Shown piece by piece: positions 19,932 through 28,726 of a stretch of 64,000 nucleotides of DNA. A model generated the notes under the pieces. That model did no database searches. It saw only the letters and a program-made list of their open reading frames with translations, and had not been told where the DNA came from. Numbering within the stretch: the first letter of the stretch is position 1; the number at the start of each line of letters is the position of its first letter. The position numbers were made by a program, and so were the translations under genes. Origin of the DNA: SG8-40 sp963792855 (GTDB lineage Bacteria; Pseudomonadota; Gammaproteobacteria; Burkholderiales; Eutrophovitaceae); assembly GCA_963792855.1 (NCBI GenBank), contig CAWBXZ010000006.1, forward strand, positions 1 to 64,000, read 5' to 3'.

Positions 19932-21433
19932 GGAGTAACCTCCTTGCTGGGGTACAAGTCCTGACTTGCAGTGTCTTGCAGCTTGAGAAAATTCAGCGTC
20001 GTTTCCACCACGAAAGGGAAAAAGGGGTTCCAACGCTGGCGTAACATTTCGGCAGCAGGAATTCGCAGCGCCCCTTTTTCACCTCGCATTGCAACATTTC
20101 CGATTTGAATAATGCCCGGACTTCTTAAATGATCCTCTGAACCGTATAAAGGGTCATCCACCGGGAACGGCAGTGCCACATGAGAGAGCGAATAGACACC
20201 CCGGGGCCAACTCAGACCCAGATCTGTTTCGACACTGCCACTCTCCCCGGGCTTTTTCAGGCTCAACAGCACATCCAGCGTGTCAGGGCTGCCGTTGGTC
20301 ACAAGGCCGAGGGTGAATTTCCAGTCGGGATTGGACTGCAGCACACTGTCAAAGGCATCAGAATTCCATTTGATGATGGGCGCCATCTGCGCCACGCGAT
20401 TGACGTCAAACAGAATCAACTCATGACCACCTTCCGGTAGCCGGTCAAACAGGTTCCTGATCAAAGCGGGCGCCAGCACGGTGGCATCTACGATTGATGA
20501 GAATGCCAGGATGGGGGGCACCCGGTCGAGCAGGTTCTTTTTTCCCAGCGCAGTGATCTGTTTTTGAATCTGCACCGTCAACCGGTAAGCCACGTCGGCG
20601 GCATTGACCGCAAACGAACCGTATTTATAAGGGTCGTATTCGGGCAGGATCCCGTTCCAGGCTAATTTGTTCAGTCCAAGCAGGACCCCGAGCCGGGCTT
20701 GCCAAACGGCAAAAGCAGCCACTTTGGGCAGACCAATTTCAGGGGAAAGCAGCACCAGTTTGTTGACTTGCGGCAGCGAAGGATCTGCGGCTGCATCAAG
20801 CGCGTAATTGACTGCCAGTGCGGCCCCGTTTGAATAGCCTACGATGTAAACAGGCTGGTTACCGGCCTGTTCTTCCACGTAACGCATGGCGATTTTCATT
20901 GCCGCGGCCATATCCTGCCAGCGGACCCGCACCAGGCCCGACGGAGCCGTTCCATGCCCGGGGATGCGCAAGCCGACCACATAAACCCCGGCCTGGTGCA
21001 GGCGTGCAGCAAAATTATGCAGGCTGTAGGGTGAATCGGACATTCCATGCAAAAGAAGCACCGTGGCCCGCGGCGAATCCACCGGCATTTCATAAGTCCG
21101 GTTCCAGTTTTGCGGCCACCGCTCTGGATCCGACATGCTTCCACGGGTGAACCGATTGATCTGGTGCTCGTCATCGAGCACATCGTTTGCATAGACGAGG
21201 TCGTCCAGTTGCTTGAATAACCTGTCTTCCAGAGCGAGGTATTCTTCAAACGTGGATACGTCGGAATGAACGGTAAACTCTTCGTCCAGATCAACCTCGT
21301 GCCACGGGCTGAGGTTGGGACGGTCATTCATCATCATTACGAATACCACGATCAGCGTCAGCGTCGAGCCGACAGCCCCGTAAAGCACAATTTTCAGTGC
21401 GTGATGAACCAAATATCGAAGTTTGAATATCAT
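19928..21433 (-). CDS. Membrane-anchored alpha/beta hydrolase
   Basis: A 501-residue protein with one N-terminal membrane helix (about residues 13-34) and a large domain predicted to face the periplasm. The hydrolase features are the oxyanion segment VLLLHGMSDSPYS, the nucleophile elbow VGYSNGAA, an Asp in FSSIVDATVL, and a His in SLSHVALPFP. This is a serine esterase/lipase-like fold with an unusually long C-terminal part. The substrate is unknown. It lies upstream of the K+ channel and downstream of a secreted protein gene on the same strand. Confidence 0.75.
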   Translation of the reverse strand: MIFKLRYLVHHALKIVLYGAVGSTLTLIVVFVMMMNDRPNLSPWHEVDLDEEFTVHSDVSTFEEYLALEDRLFKQLDDLVYANDVLDDEHQINRFTRGSMSDPERWPQNWNRTYEMPVDSPRATVLLLHGMSDSPYSLHNFAARLHQAGVYVVGLRIPGHGTAPSGLVRVRWQDMAAAMKIAMRYVEEQAGNQPVYIVGYSNGAALAVNYALDAAADPSLPQVNKLVLLSPEIGLPKVAAFAVWQARLGVLLGLNKLAWNGILPEYDPYKYGSFAVNAADVAYRLTVQIQKQITALGKKNLLDRVPPILAFSSIVDATVLAPALIRNLFDRLPEGGHELILFDVNRVAQMAPIIKWNSDAFDSVLQSNPDWKFTLGLVTNGSPDTLDVLLSLKKPGESGSVETDLGLSWPRGVYSLSHVALPFPVDDPLYGSEDHLRSPGIIQIGNVAMRGEKGALRIPAAEMLRQRWNPFFPFVVETTLNFLKLQDTASQDLYPSKEVTP

Positions 21434-21497
21434 GATCTGAAGCCTACCTGCTGCAAGCCCAAAGATGCAATTAGTTGGAGAGATCTACACTTCGCTG

Positions 21498-22403
21498 CTA
21501 CTGCAAATAGCTGACCGTGTAACCGTCAGGAACGCCGCCTGCGTAAAAAAGTGCTGCATCGACTGAAGCGTCATCGACCCTGGTGGCGATGGTTTCGGAG
21601 GGGTAGTTGCCGTCTATTCCCAGGCCGTCCAGCATACCTTGCATCAACACAGCCATCTGCCCTTCCAGCGCAGTCGACATGTTTGAGTCAGTCCTGGTTT
21701 GTACCGGCAAACCGTTTTTGCTGAGTTGCGTCATGACATCTTTCAGGCCGGATGAAAGTTCCGCCGAGATCAATCCAGCCTTGCCGCCTGCGCCCTGCTG
21801 GCCGGAAACGGCCTGACCTATGGTCATCCCGTTCGCAGCCATCTTTTCCATGAAGCCGGCAAACTCCTGCTCGCCCCGCATGCCCGGCACAACCCAGGTT
21901 GATCCTGTTACGGAGAGATTAATTTTCAACAGGGCAGCCACTTCCGGCGGCAACTGCTGCCCGACCATGACCAGGGGATCAATGCTCCCATTGAACGAAA
22001 AGTCGTAGCGCCGGGCCATGTGCCCCAGGATTTCCCGGGTTTCATCCGTTTTGATGATGCGGGCCGATGAGGCGGGAGCCACCTTCGCACCGGCAGATTG
22101 TGCGGTGGTCTTCGCATCCATGGTGGCCACGACTTTAACGGTTTTGGCACCGTGATCGAGGACCAGTACGCCGGCCGGTTCTCCGGCAAACCGGACCAGG
22201 ATCGTGTTCTCTACCGTGTCGAACTCTTTTCCGCCGACGATTTTCGTGACGAGCTGATCCACCCTTAGCTGATCATCCATGAGGTACATTCTGAAGCGCT
22301 CGACTCCACCATTTATCCCGGGCGAATTGGTGCCATCAACGGTCAGGTCCGCCCACGCGGTGGCGCTGAGCAAACAGATAAAACAAAGGGTCATCAGTCG
22401 CAT
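21498..22403 (-). CDS. Secreted protein, DUF4412-like
   Basis: 301 residues with a clear signal peptide (cleavage near TAWA-DLT, about residue 18). The mature part begins with a beta-rich stretch (RFRMYLMDDQLRVDQ), followed by ILVRFAGEPAGVLVLDHGAKTVKVV, which resembles proteins that read a converted residue table in the DUF4412/LolA-like manner. Pro-rich and Met/Gln-rich segments follow. No catalytic motif is visible. It is probably periplasmic; function unknown. Confidence 0.55.
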   Translation of the reverse strand: MRLMTLCFICLLSATAWADLTVDGTNSPGINGGVERFRMYLMDDQLRVDQLVTKIVGGKEFDTVENTILVRFAGEPAGVLVLDHGAKTVKVVATMDAKTTAQSAGAKVAPASSARIIKTDETREILGHMARRYDFSFNGSIDPLVMVGQQLPPEVAALLKINLSVTGSTWVVPGMRGEQEFAGFMEKMAANGMTIGQAVSGQQGAGGKAGLISAELSSGLKDVMTQLSKNGLPVQTRTDSNMSTALEGQMAVLMQGMLDGLGIDGNYPSETIATRVDDASVDAALFYAGGVPDGYTVSYLQ

Positions 22404-22435
22404 GATTTTTTTCCTGGCAAGAAGATAATTTGAGG

Positions 22436-22711
22436 TCAGAGCTGCGAGTCTACCGGTAACAGGCCGATGAAGCCGACACTGAAAGCGGCTTGCCAGAAAG
22501 AGGTTTCAGGGTCCCTGGTGTAGCGTATCTCCCGTCCGTCACGGTATTCGATCCATACCAGCCGCTGCTTGCCAGCAGGCTTGTCCGGGTTCTTCGGTTC
22601 CAGGACCACCGAGTAGAAAAGCTCCCGGTAAATGGCATCAAACCGACCTTGCAGGTCATGCGCCAGTGCCGGGCTGTCGATCAGCAGTCCGATTTCGGTA
22701 TTAATGGCCAC
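22436..22711 (-). pseudogene. C-terminal remnant of a phospholipase D/cardiolipin synthase-like protein
   Basis: The 91 codons begin NTEIGLLIDSPALAH and end TSFWQAAFSVGFIGLLPVDSQL, which is how many bacterial PLD-family (cardiolipin synthase-like) proteins end. Both HKD catalytic motifs are missing and the frame is closed upstream by a TAG, so this is a 5'-deleted remnant. The small ORF at 22701-22868 occupies the site of the missing part. The GTG at 22711 is unlikely to be a real start. Confidence 0.6.
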
Positions 22712-22868
22712 CGAGCATGGCTAGCCGGAAATAGGCGGTATGGAACTCGGACGACTGTCTGCCGACCCACCAGCCAACAATATCGGGTTCGGCTTTCAGG
22801 TACATCACAGCACACGCAAGCCCTGCGCCGCGAGGCGTGTAAGCAAGATGTACCTGCACAGCGGTCAT
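22701..22868 (-). CDS. Small ORF (55 aa) coupled to the zinc-ribbon gene
   Basis: The ATG follows the upstream TGA by one base (TGAAATG), so it is probably translated by coupling. The product starts MTAVQVHLAYTPRGAGL and contains GWWVGRQSSEFHTAYFRL, a compact, well-formed sequence with a hydrophobic core. I do not recognise the family. It may be an independent small protein of the stress block. Confidence 0.45.
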   Translation of the reverse strand: MTAVQVHLAYTPRGAGLACAVMYLKAEPDIVGWWVGRQSSEFHTAYFRLAMLGGH

Positions 22869-22869
22869 T

Positions 22870-23364
22870 TCAGCGTGTCCAGTTTATGCGCACGACATAA
22901 TCGTCGGGGCCGTAATTGATGTCGAGTTTCCCTTCATAAGCGCGCTCTATGGCCTCACCGATTCGGCGGGCGACATGGATGTCGGTGGTGGTAATGTCGA
23001 TCTTGTTGCCTTCTTCCTTGATTTCCATGATGCGCTGCAGAGGGTGTTGGTCTTTTTCGCGTTGTTCGGTTGTGTGCGCCAGTTTCACCAGTTCGTCGCG
23101 GTGCTGTTTCACGAAGTCACTTTCGAGCGTTACGTAGCCCGCCGGGAACCGGTCGTTAATGCGGCGACAGGCCGGACATACCGATTCCTGTGCGCCGTCG
23201 GGCCGCGCTGCAACCTGCCAGTGCCCGTCGTGATAGACAAGCGCGCATTGGGGACACACGGTTGGTTCCGGCAGCTTTGTCTTGGGACGATACGGATCCT
23301 TGTGATCTTCGGCCAGTTGCCGGTCCAGCCTTCGCGGCTGGTCGTGCTTAAACCCCTTCTTCAT
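22870..23364 (-). CDS. BCAM0308-type zinc-ribbon protein
   Basis: 164 residues, soluble. Two CxxC pairs (TVCPQCALVYHDG and ESVCPACRRINDR) form a zinc ribbon, followed by a helical part and a C-terminal beta domain (IDITTTDIHVARRIGEAI). The family is named after a gene in the low-oxygen-activated locus of Burkholderia cenocepacia (established name; the match here is by eye). Its start overlaps the end of the hibernation-factor gene by 17 bases, so they are one transcript. Confidence 0.7.
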   Translation of the reverse strand: MKKGFKHDQPRRLDRQLAEDHKDPYRPKTKLPEPTVCPQCALVYHDGHWQVAARPDGAQESVCPACRRINDRFPAGYVTLESDFVKQHRDELVKLAHTTEQREKDQHPLQRIMEIKEEGNKIDITTTDIHVARRIGEAIERAYEGKLDINYGPDDYVVRINWTR

Positions 23365-23728
23365 CGCTGCCTCCTCGTGTTACGTCTGCTCCGGTGGGTA
23401 GTGAATGGCGTTTTATATCGCCGCGTTTTTTCTGGGCATGCCGGAGAACTTGCCGTTTCGCAGCGTCGAAAGCATCACGCAGGGCAACGTAAGCGTCTTC
23501 ATGGGCATCGCGGTTGACGACAATTTCATTGCCTGGAACGTACAGATCGATGCGTACGTTGAATGTGTTGCCCTGGTGTTTGTGATGATGTGGTTTCTCA
23601 ATCGTTACGTTGCAACGTGTGAGATTCGGATGCACCTGCGCCAACGCATCCGCCTTTTCGCGGATGTGGCTCTCCAGCGCTGCAGAACTGGGCATTCCGT
23701 GGAATGAAATATTCATTGGTATTGCCAT
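23348..23728 (-). CDS. hpf: Short ribosome hibernation promoting factor / RaiA family
   Basis: 126 residues, the short form without the C-terminal dimerisation domain. It has the conserved N-terminal pattern MNISFHGMPSSAALESHIREKADAL and the RNA-facing HHHKHQGNTFNVRIDLYVPG, followed by EDAYVALRDAFDAAKRQVL. Such proteins bind the 30S decoding centre and inactivate ribosomes under stress. The gene lies between the CBS protein and the zinc-ribbon protein, which supports a dormancy or low-energy role. The start has an AAGGGAG site upstream. Confidence 0.85.
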   Translation of the reverse strand: MAIPMNISFHGMPSSAALESHIREKADALAQVHPNLTRCNVTIEKPHHHKHQGNTFNVRIDLYVPGNEIVVNRDAHEDAYVALRDAFDAAKRQVLRHAQKKRGDIKRHSLPTGADVTRGGSDEEGV

Positions 23729-23739
23729 ATATGCTCCCT

Positions 23740-24249
23740 TTAATTGCCTACCCTGGTCTTGCGCGTGATGCGTTCGCGCTTCTCCTCCCGAGAGATCATA
23801 CCCGCAACGCCGGAAATTTCTTCCGCGAGCAATGACAGAATGTCATCGGCGGCGATTAATCCAACGAGCGCGCCATCGGAGTCAGTCACAGGCAGGCGCC
23901 TGATGCCGCGCACCCGCATCAGTTCCACGGTTTCTGCGATCCCGGCGTCTTCCTGAACGGACAATAACTCTGCACTCATCACATCGCCCACCAGAATCGT
24001 TTCTGCATCCAGCCCGGGCGCAACGACTGCCACCGTAATGTCACGGTCGGTCAGCATGCCCACTGGCACCCGCTTCCCCTTTTCCTCTTCGGTTACCACC
24101 AGGCATCCGACATGATTCTCACGCATCAACTTTGCCGCTGCCGCTACACTTTCGTCCCGCCGCGCAAACACGACTTTGCGGCTGCATACTTCTCCGATTC
24201 CCACGGCGCCTTCTCCTTTGGTTTTCAAAGGCTCATTGTTTCTCGCCAT
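23740..24249 (-). CDS. CBS-domain pair protein
   Basis: About 169 residues made of two CBS domains: VVFARRDESVAAAAKLM to GMLTDRDITVAVV, and DVMSAELLSVQEDAGIAETV to GLIAADDILSLLAEEI. Such pairs bind adenine nucleotides or related ligands and act as energy sensors. A basic C-terminal tail (REEKRERITRKTR) could contact nucleic acid or a partner. The start was set at MARNNEPL (24249). Head of the CBS-HPF-zinc-ribbon transcript. Confidence 0.75.
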   Translation of the reverse strand: MARNNEPLKTKGEGAVGIGEVCSRKVVFARRDESVAAAAKLMRENHVGCLVVTEEEKGKRVPVGMLTDRDITVAVVAPGLDAETILVGDVMSAELLSVQEDAGIAETVELMRVRGIRRLPVTDSDGALVGLIAADDILSLLAEEISGVAGMISREEKRERITRKTRVGN

Positions 24250-24383
24250 TGGCGAGGCCCTGTTGATCTGCATCAACCGGGCATCCGCCCACAGGCGGAG
24301 CATTGCAAGTGGCTGGTTGACTCAGGCGCCTCGACGCGCCTGGCCGTTCCCGGTTGGCTAAAGACTGCGTTTCGGGGGATTCA

Positions 24384-24818
24384 TTGGAGTATTCATCGGG
24401 CACTGGTTACTGGCAGCATTTTGATCACGATGCGGACATCGGCGTGCGGGGTGCCGGTGCCACCGAGGCTGAGGCTTTCGAGCAGGCGGCGCTCGCACTT
24501 ACTGCCATTGTCACGAGTATCGATTTGGTCGAGCCACGTCAACAGATCGAGCTGCATGCCGAAAACAGTGACCCTGATATGCTGTTTGTCGATTGGCTGG
24601 ATTCAGTTGTTTTCGAAATGGCTACGCGCAAGATGTTATTCAGCCGGTTCGAGATCAACCTGAGCGGGGGCAAGCTGAACGCCCGCGCGTGGGGTGAGCC
24701 GGTTGATGTCGAAAGGCACCATCCGGCCGTTGAAATCAAGGGCGCGACCCTAACCGAGTTGAAGGTTGAGAAACAGGGCGGTGGGAAATGGATAGCGCAA
24801 TGCGTCGTGGACGTATGA
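24384..24818 (+). CDS. Archease
   Basis: Archease promotes multiple turnover of the RNA ligase RtcB by helping to form its guanylated state. About 144 residues match the family: YWQHFDHDADIGVRGAGAT at the start, DMLFVDWLDSVVFEMATRKMLF with acidic metal-binding residues, and VEIKGATLTELKVE near the end. There is no ATG at the right place; the TTG at 24384 has a GGGGGA site 7 bases upstream and gives the expected N-terminus. It is coupled to rtcB (TGAAATG). Confidence 0.88.
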   Translation: MEYSSGTGYWQHFDHDADIGVRGAGATEAEAFEQAALALTAIVTSIDLVEPRQQIELHAENSDPDMLFVDWLDSVVFEMATRKMLFSRFEINLSGGKLNARAWGEPVDVERHHPAVEIKGATLTELKVEKQGGGKWIAQCVVDV

Positions 24819-24819
24819 A

Positions 24820-26253
24820 ATGGATCTGAGCCGGCTGCATCGTCGCGGGGATTATGAGTGGGAAATACCCATGCGCGGCGCCATGCGGGTACCCGGGATT
24901 ATCTACGCGAGTGATGAACTGATTCGCGCAATGGACGACAAGGTGGTGGAACAGACCGCCAACGTCGCCATGTTGCCCGGCATTGTCTCGGCTTCATACG
25001 CGATGCCTGACGCGCACTGGGGTTACGGGTTTCCCATCGGCGGCGTTGCCGCCTTTGATGCGGACGCGGGTGGCGTTGTCTCGGCCGGCGGGGTGGGCTT
25101 CGATATTTCCTGCGGTGTTCGCTGCTTGCATACCGGTCTCGGATTGGATCAGTTCGAACAAGGACGTACCGCACTTGCCGACGCCTTGTTTCGCGGCATC
25201 CCGGCCGGTGTCGGGAGCACCGGGAAAGTATCGCTGGCTGAGAGTGAGATGACGGCGATGCTGGAGGGGGGAGCAGTCTGGGCTGTCGAAAAAGGTTATG
25301 GTCGGACAGCCGATCTTGCGCGCATCGAGGAAGGCGGGAAAATGGCCGGAGCGGTGCCGGCTGCTGTATCGGAGCGCGCCCGAAGGCGGCAGCGCGACGA
25401 AATGGGCACTCTCGGTTCGGGAAACCATTACCTGGAAGTGCAGCGCGTTGGCGAGATCTTCGATGAGGAGATTGCGAAGCTGTTCGCCATTGCCAAAGAC
25501 GATATCGTCATCAGCATTCATTGCGGTTCGCGCGGACTCGGGCATCAGATCGGAACCGAGTACCTGAAGGAGATGGCGCAATCTACGGCCGGGTTTGGTA
25601 TCGAGTTGCCCGACCGAGAGCTTGCGTGTGCGCCAATCCACTCGGCGCTTGGCCAGCGCTACCTGGGAGCGATGCGATCGGCGATTAATTGCGCGCTTGC
25701 GAATCGCCAGATGATCACTCACCTGACCCGCGAGATCGTATCGAAAGTCTTTGGGCGTGATCTCGAGCTACCGCTTTTGTATGACGTTTCCCACAACACC
25801 TGCAAGGTCGAAGAACACCAAGTCGGTGCGAAGAAAATGGCGTTGTATGTGCACCGCAAGGGCGCGACGCGCGCATTCGGGCCGAATCATCCGGACTTGC
25901 CCGGCGAATTGAAGGCTGCCGGTCAGCCAGTGCTGATCGGTGGAAGTATGGGAACCTCATCGTATTTGCTTGTTGGCACCGGCAACGGGGCGGAGATAGC
26001 CTATGCCTCCGCCTGCCATGGTGCCGGTCGTGCAATGAGTCGACATGCGGCAACGAAGAAGTGGCACGGTCGCAAGGTGGTTGACGATCTGGCCAGACAG
26101 GGAATCTTGATCCGCAGTCCGTCCATGCGCGGCATCGCTGAAGAGGCCCCGGGCGCCTACAAGGACGTGAGCGCCGTCGTCGATGTCGCGCAACGGGCCG
26201 GACTGGCGCGCAAGGTCGCCAGGCTGCTGCCCCTGGTCTGCATCAAGGGCTGA
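24820..26253 (+). CDS. rtcB: tRNA-splicing/RNA-repair ligase RtcB
   Basis: RtcB joins RNA 2',3'-cyclic phosphate ends to 5'-OH ends using GTP and Mn. At 477 residues the length is normal. The metal and guanylate residues are visible: MPDAHWGYGFPIGGVAAF, GGVGFDISCGVR with the metal Cys, GTLGSGNHYLEVQ, HCGSRGLGHQ, SHNTCKVEEH, and SACHGAGRAMSR with the guanylated His. Bacteria use it in stress repair of tRNA and rRNA. It directly follows archease and stands opposite the HPF/CBS transcript. Confidence 0.95.
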   Translation: MDLSRLHRRGDYEWEIPMRGAMRVPGIIYASDELIRAMDDKVVEQTANVAMLPGIVSASYAMPDAHWGYGFPIGGVAAFDADAGGVVSAGGVGFDISCGVRCLHTGLGLDQFEQGRTALADALFRGIPAGVGSTGKVSLAESEMTAMLEGGAVWAVEKGYGRTADLARIEEGGKMAGAVPAAVSERARRRQRDEMGTLGSGNHYLEVQRVGEIFDEEIAKLFAIAKDDIVISIHCGSRGLGHQIGTEYLKEMAQSTAGFGIELPDRELACAPIHSALGQRYLGAMRSAINCALANRQMITHLTREIVSKVFGRDLELPLLYDVSHNTCKVEEHQVGAKKMALYVHRKGATRAFGPNHPDLPGELKAAGQPVLIGGSMGTSSYLLVGTGNGAEIAYASACHGAGRAMSRHAATKKWHGRKVVDDLARQGILIRSPSMRGIAEEAPGAYKDVSAVVDVAQRAGLARKVARLLPLVCIKG

Positions 26254-26461
26254 GATCAGCCACCTTTGAAACGCCTGCTGCCGGTGCCGGCGGCACCCCG
26301 AAAGGGGCCATCTCCCGAGATCGAGAAATGCCTGCGCTCGTTTCGGTATTTCGCGCTTGCGTCAGAACCGGGAACGACCGATTCCAGCACGGCTGTTCTC
26401 ATACTCGCCGCATCATGCAGCCACGCCGGTACCGCTTTGCACCGACCCCCGGCCGCTGCTT

Positions 26462-26785
26462 CTAGCCCTTTTTACTATTCGGGCCGCCCTTCTGATCCTT
26501 GGCCCCAAACTCGGACCACGCATTTTCAAAGCCTTCCGCGAGGTGCTTCCATGCTTCCTCGAAGCCTTTGCTCATGTCGCTCCATGCCGCCTCGCTCGAT
26601 CCCTGTATCTGCTTGAATTTGCGCATCGCTTCTTCACGTTGCTGACGCAAGCTATCCAGTTGCTGCTTATAGCGGGACTTCATGCTGGCCTGTGCTTCGT
26701 TCATGCGCTGCTCCCACTCCTCGATCCTGGCGTTCCACTCGTCGAGTTGCTTTTTCATCTTTTCAACAGATTCGTCGCGATCCAT
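26462..26785 (-). CDS. Coiled-coil stress-type protein
   Basis: 107 residues, nearly all helical: DESVEKMKKQLDEWNARIEE and RYKQQLDSLRQQREEAMRKF are heptad-like. The C-terminus (EEAWKHLAEGFENAWSEF) is amphipathic and could touch membranes. ATG 26785 has an ideal AAGGAGG site. It resembles small coiled-coil proteins annotated as stress response in other bacteria (sll1863-like; from memory, unsure). Convergent with rtcB. Confidence 0.6.
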   Translation of the reverse strand: MDRDESVEKMKKQLDEWNARIEEWEQRMNEAQASMKSRYKQQLDSLRQQREEAMRKFKQIQGSSEAAWSDMSKGFEEAWKHLAEGFENAWSEFGAKDQKGGPNSKKG

Positions 26786-27176
26786 AGCGGCCTCCTTGGG
26801 GTGGTGTTGGCACGACAGGTAATGCACTCCGCGCCTTCTTTAACAATGAGGCCGGGATGGCTGTTTATCAAGGCCGCCCTTCCCGGTGCGTTCCGTTGGT
26901 CGAAGGCTGAATCGGCCTGTACCAGGTGCTTGGCGCGGTCCGTACGCCGAACGCAAAACCCAAGTCTTTGTAGACAGGGGTTAAAAATCTGCTCATACAA
27001 ACTATAATGGCGGGCTTTTCCCACATTCCCGGCCGTCGCCACGAACCTCGTGGTAGCAGGGTCGATCTCGAAAGCCGCGAAATGCGCCCCTTTGTTGCTA
27101 CCCGGTGTTACCTCGCGTCAAATTTACCGGCACGCGTGCTACCCCCGGGTGTTGCGTGGCCGAATCCCGATCCCTG
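26786..27176 (+). promoter_or_regulatory. Intergenic region with a likely glgA promoter
   Basis: No gene was found in this 390-base stretch. A good -10 hexamer, TATAAT, lies at 27003-27008, about 170 bases before the glycogen synthase start, with only a poor -35 upstream. The AAGGAGG site of the coiled-coil gene occupies the left edge on the other strand. Confidence 0.4.
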
Positions 27177-28637
27177 ATGCGTAGAGACAGCCGCCTCAAA
27201 GTCCTGTTTGCCACCTCCGAGGTCGCGCCCTTCGTCAAGACGGGGGCGCTCGGAGCGACCGCTTCGGCATTACCGCCCGCCCTGGCGGGCCTGGGTGTCG
27301 ATGTACGCTTGTTGGTGCCGGGATACCCGCAAGTCATCAACGCACTGAACAGCCGCGGCAGGGCGGCAACGCTGCCAAGCCTGCCGGGTGTGCCGCCGGC
27401 CCAGCTGTTGGCGTCGAAGCATCCCAGCGGCGTGCAGTTGCTGGTGATCGCCTGCGACATCTTCGACCGCCTCGGCTCGCCGTATCAGGATGCCTCGGGA
27501 AAAGACTGGCCGGACAATGCGCAGCGGTTCGCCTTGTTGTCGTACGTAGCGGCGCTATTGTCTACCGGTGCCTCACCGTTTCCATGGATACCGGATGTAT
27601 TGCACTGTGCCGATTGGCAAACCGGGCTGGCGCCCGCCTATTTGCGCTACGTTGACTCGACCAAGGCCAGAACCGTTCTGACGGTCCATCATCTGGCGGA
27701 TCAGGGCGTATTCCACCTGGATGACGCAACGCGCCTCGGATTACCGGCCGAGGCTTTGTCGTCAGACGGTATCGGCTTCAACGGCGGGATCGGTTTCCTG
27801 AAAGCGGGTCTGGAGTTCGCCGAGCGCATCACAACGGTAAGTCCGTCCTACGCACAGGAAATCCAGTCAAGTCCACTTGGAATGGGCCTGGAGGATCTGC
27901 TTTCGCGTCGCAGTGATGTGGTGTCGGGCATCCTCAATGGCATCGATACCGATACCTGGGATCCAGACAACGATCCCTACATCGAGCGTTATTACAACGC
28001 AGGGCGTCTCGCACACAAGGAAGACAATCGCCGGGCGCTGCGCGCCAGGCTGGGGTTTGACGATGTGCCGGAGGTGCCGTTGTTCGCGATGGTAGGCCGG
28101 CTGCTCGATCGCAAAGGTGTCGACGTGCTGGCCGACGTCGTCGATCAGCTTGTGGACATGCCGGCACAACTGGTGGTGCTGGGATCGGGCGACGAAAAGC
28201 ATGAAGCGCGATTTTTATCCCTGGCGCAGACGTTCCCGGACCGTGTCTCGGTGAAGATTGGCTACGATGAAACCTTGATGCACCAGATTGAAGCCGGTGC
28301 CGACATTGCACTGATTCCGTCCCGGTATGAGCCATGCGGGATCAACCAGATGTACAGCCAGCGTTACGGTACGCCGCCAGTGGTGCACGCGACCGGTGGA
28401 TTGCGGGATTCGGTGGTCGATGTTTCGCCGGCGACCCTGTCTGGCAAGACGGCAACCGGCTTCATGTTCTCGCCGCTTACCGGGCAAAGCCTTATGGAGG
28501 CTTGCCGCCGGGCGGTCGAGCTGTTTCGCAACAGGCGCAGCTGGCGCCAATTGCAGAAGAACGGCATGGCGCGGGACTTCTCCTGGGAGACAACGGCCAC
28601 ACACTACCTGGAACTGTACCGCGGGCTGCTGGGCTAA
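27177..28637 (+). CDS. glgA: Glycogen/starch synthase (GT5 family)
   Basis: It transfers glucose from ADP- or UDP-glucose to a growing alpha-1,4-glucan. At 486 residues it has the two-domain GT-B layout: LKVLFATSEVAPFVKTGAL at the start, DVLHCADWQTGLAPAYL, the C-domain MVGRLLDRKGVDVLADV and PSRYEPCGINQMYSQRYGT with the catalytic Glu region. The usual KTGGL sugar-nucleotide loop reads KTGAL. The start at MRRDSRLKVLF was chosen for homology. It precedes the lar operon by 90 bases. Confidence 0.88.
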   Translation: MRRDSRLKVLFATSEVAPFVKTGALGATASALPPALAGLGVDVRLLVPGYPQVINALNSRGRAATLPSLPGVPPAQLLASKHPSGVQLLVIACDIFDRLGSPYQDASGKDWPDNAQRFALLSYVAALLSTGASPFPWIPDVLHCADWQTGLAPAYLRYVDSTKARTVLTVHHLADQGVFHLDDATRLGLPAEALSSDGIGFNGGIGFLKAGLEFAERITTVSPSYAQEIQSSPLGMGLEDLLSRRSDVVSGILNGIDTDTWDPDNDPYIERYYNAGRLAHKEDNRRALRARLGFDDVPEVPLFAMVGRLLDRKGVDVLADVVDQLVDMPAQLVVLGSGDEKHEARFLSLAQTFPDRVSVKIGYDETLMHQIEAGADIALIPSRYEPCGINQMYSQRYGTPPVVHATGGLRDSVVDVSPATLSGKTATGFMFSPLTGQSLMEACRRAVELFRNRRSWRQLQKNGMARDFSWETTATHYLELYRGLLG

Positions 28638-28726
28638 ATTCAGGCCAGTCGGTACAATTCGGGGTTTGCAGGGCGCGTTCTGACACGCGCCGTTCCTGAG
28701 GAAACACGCATTCTGAGGAGTTGAAA

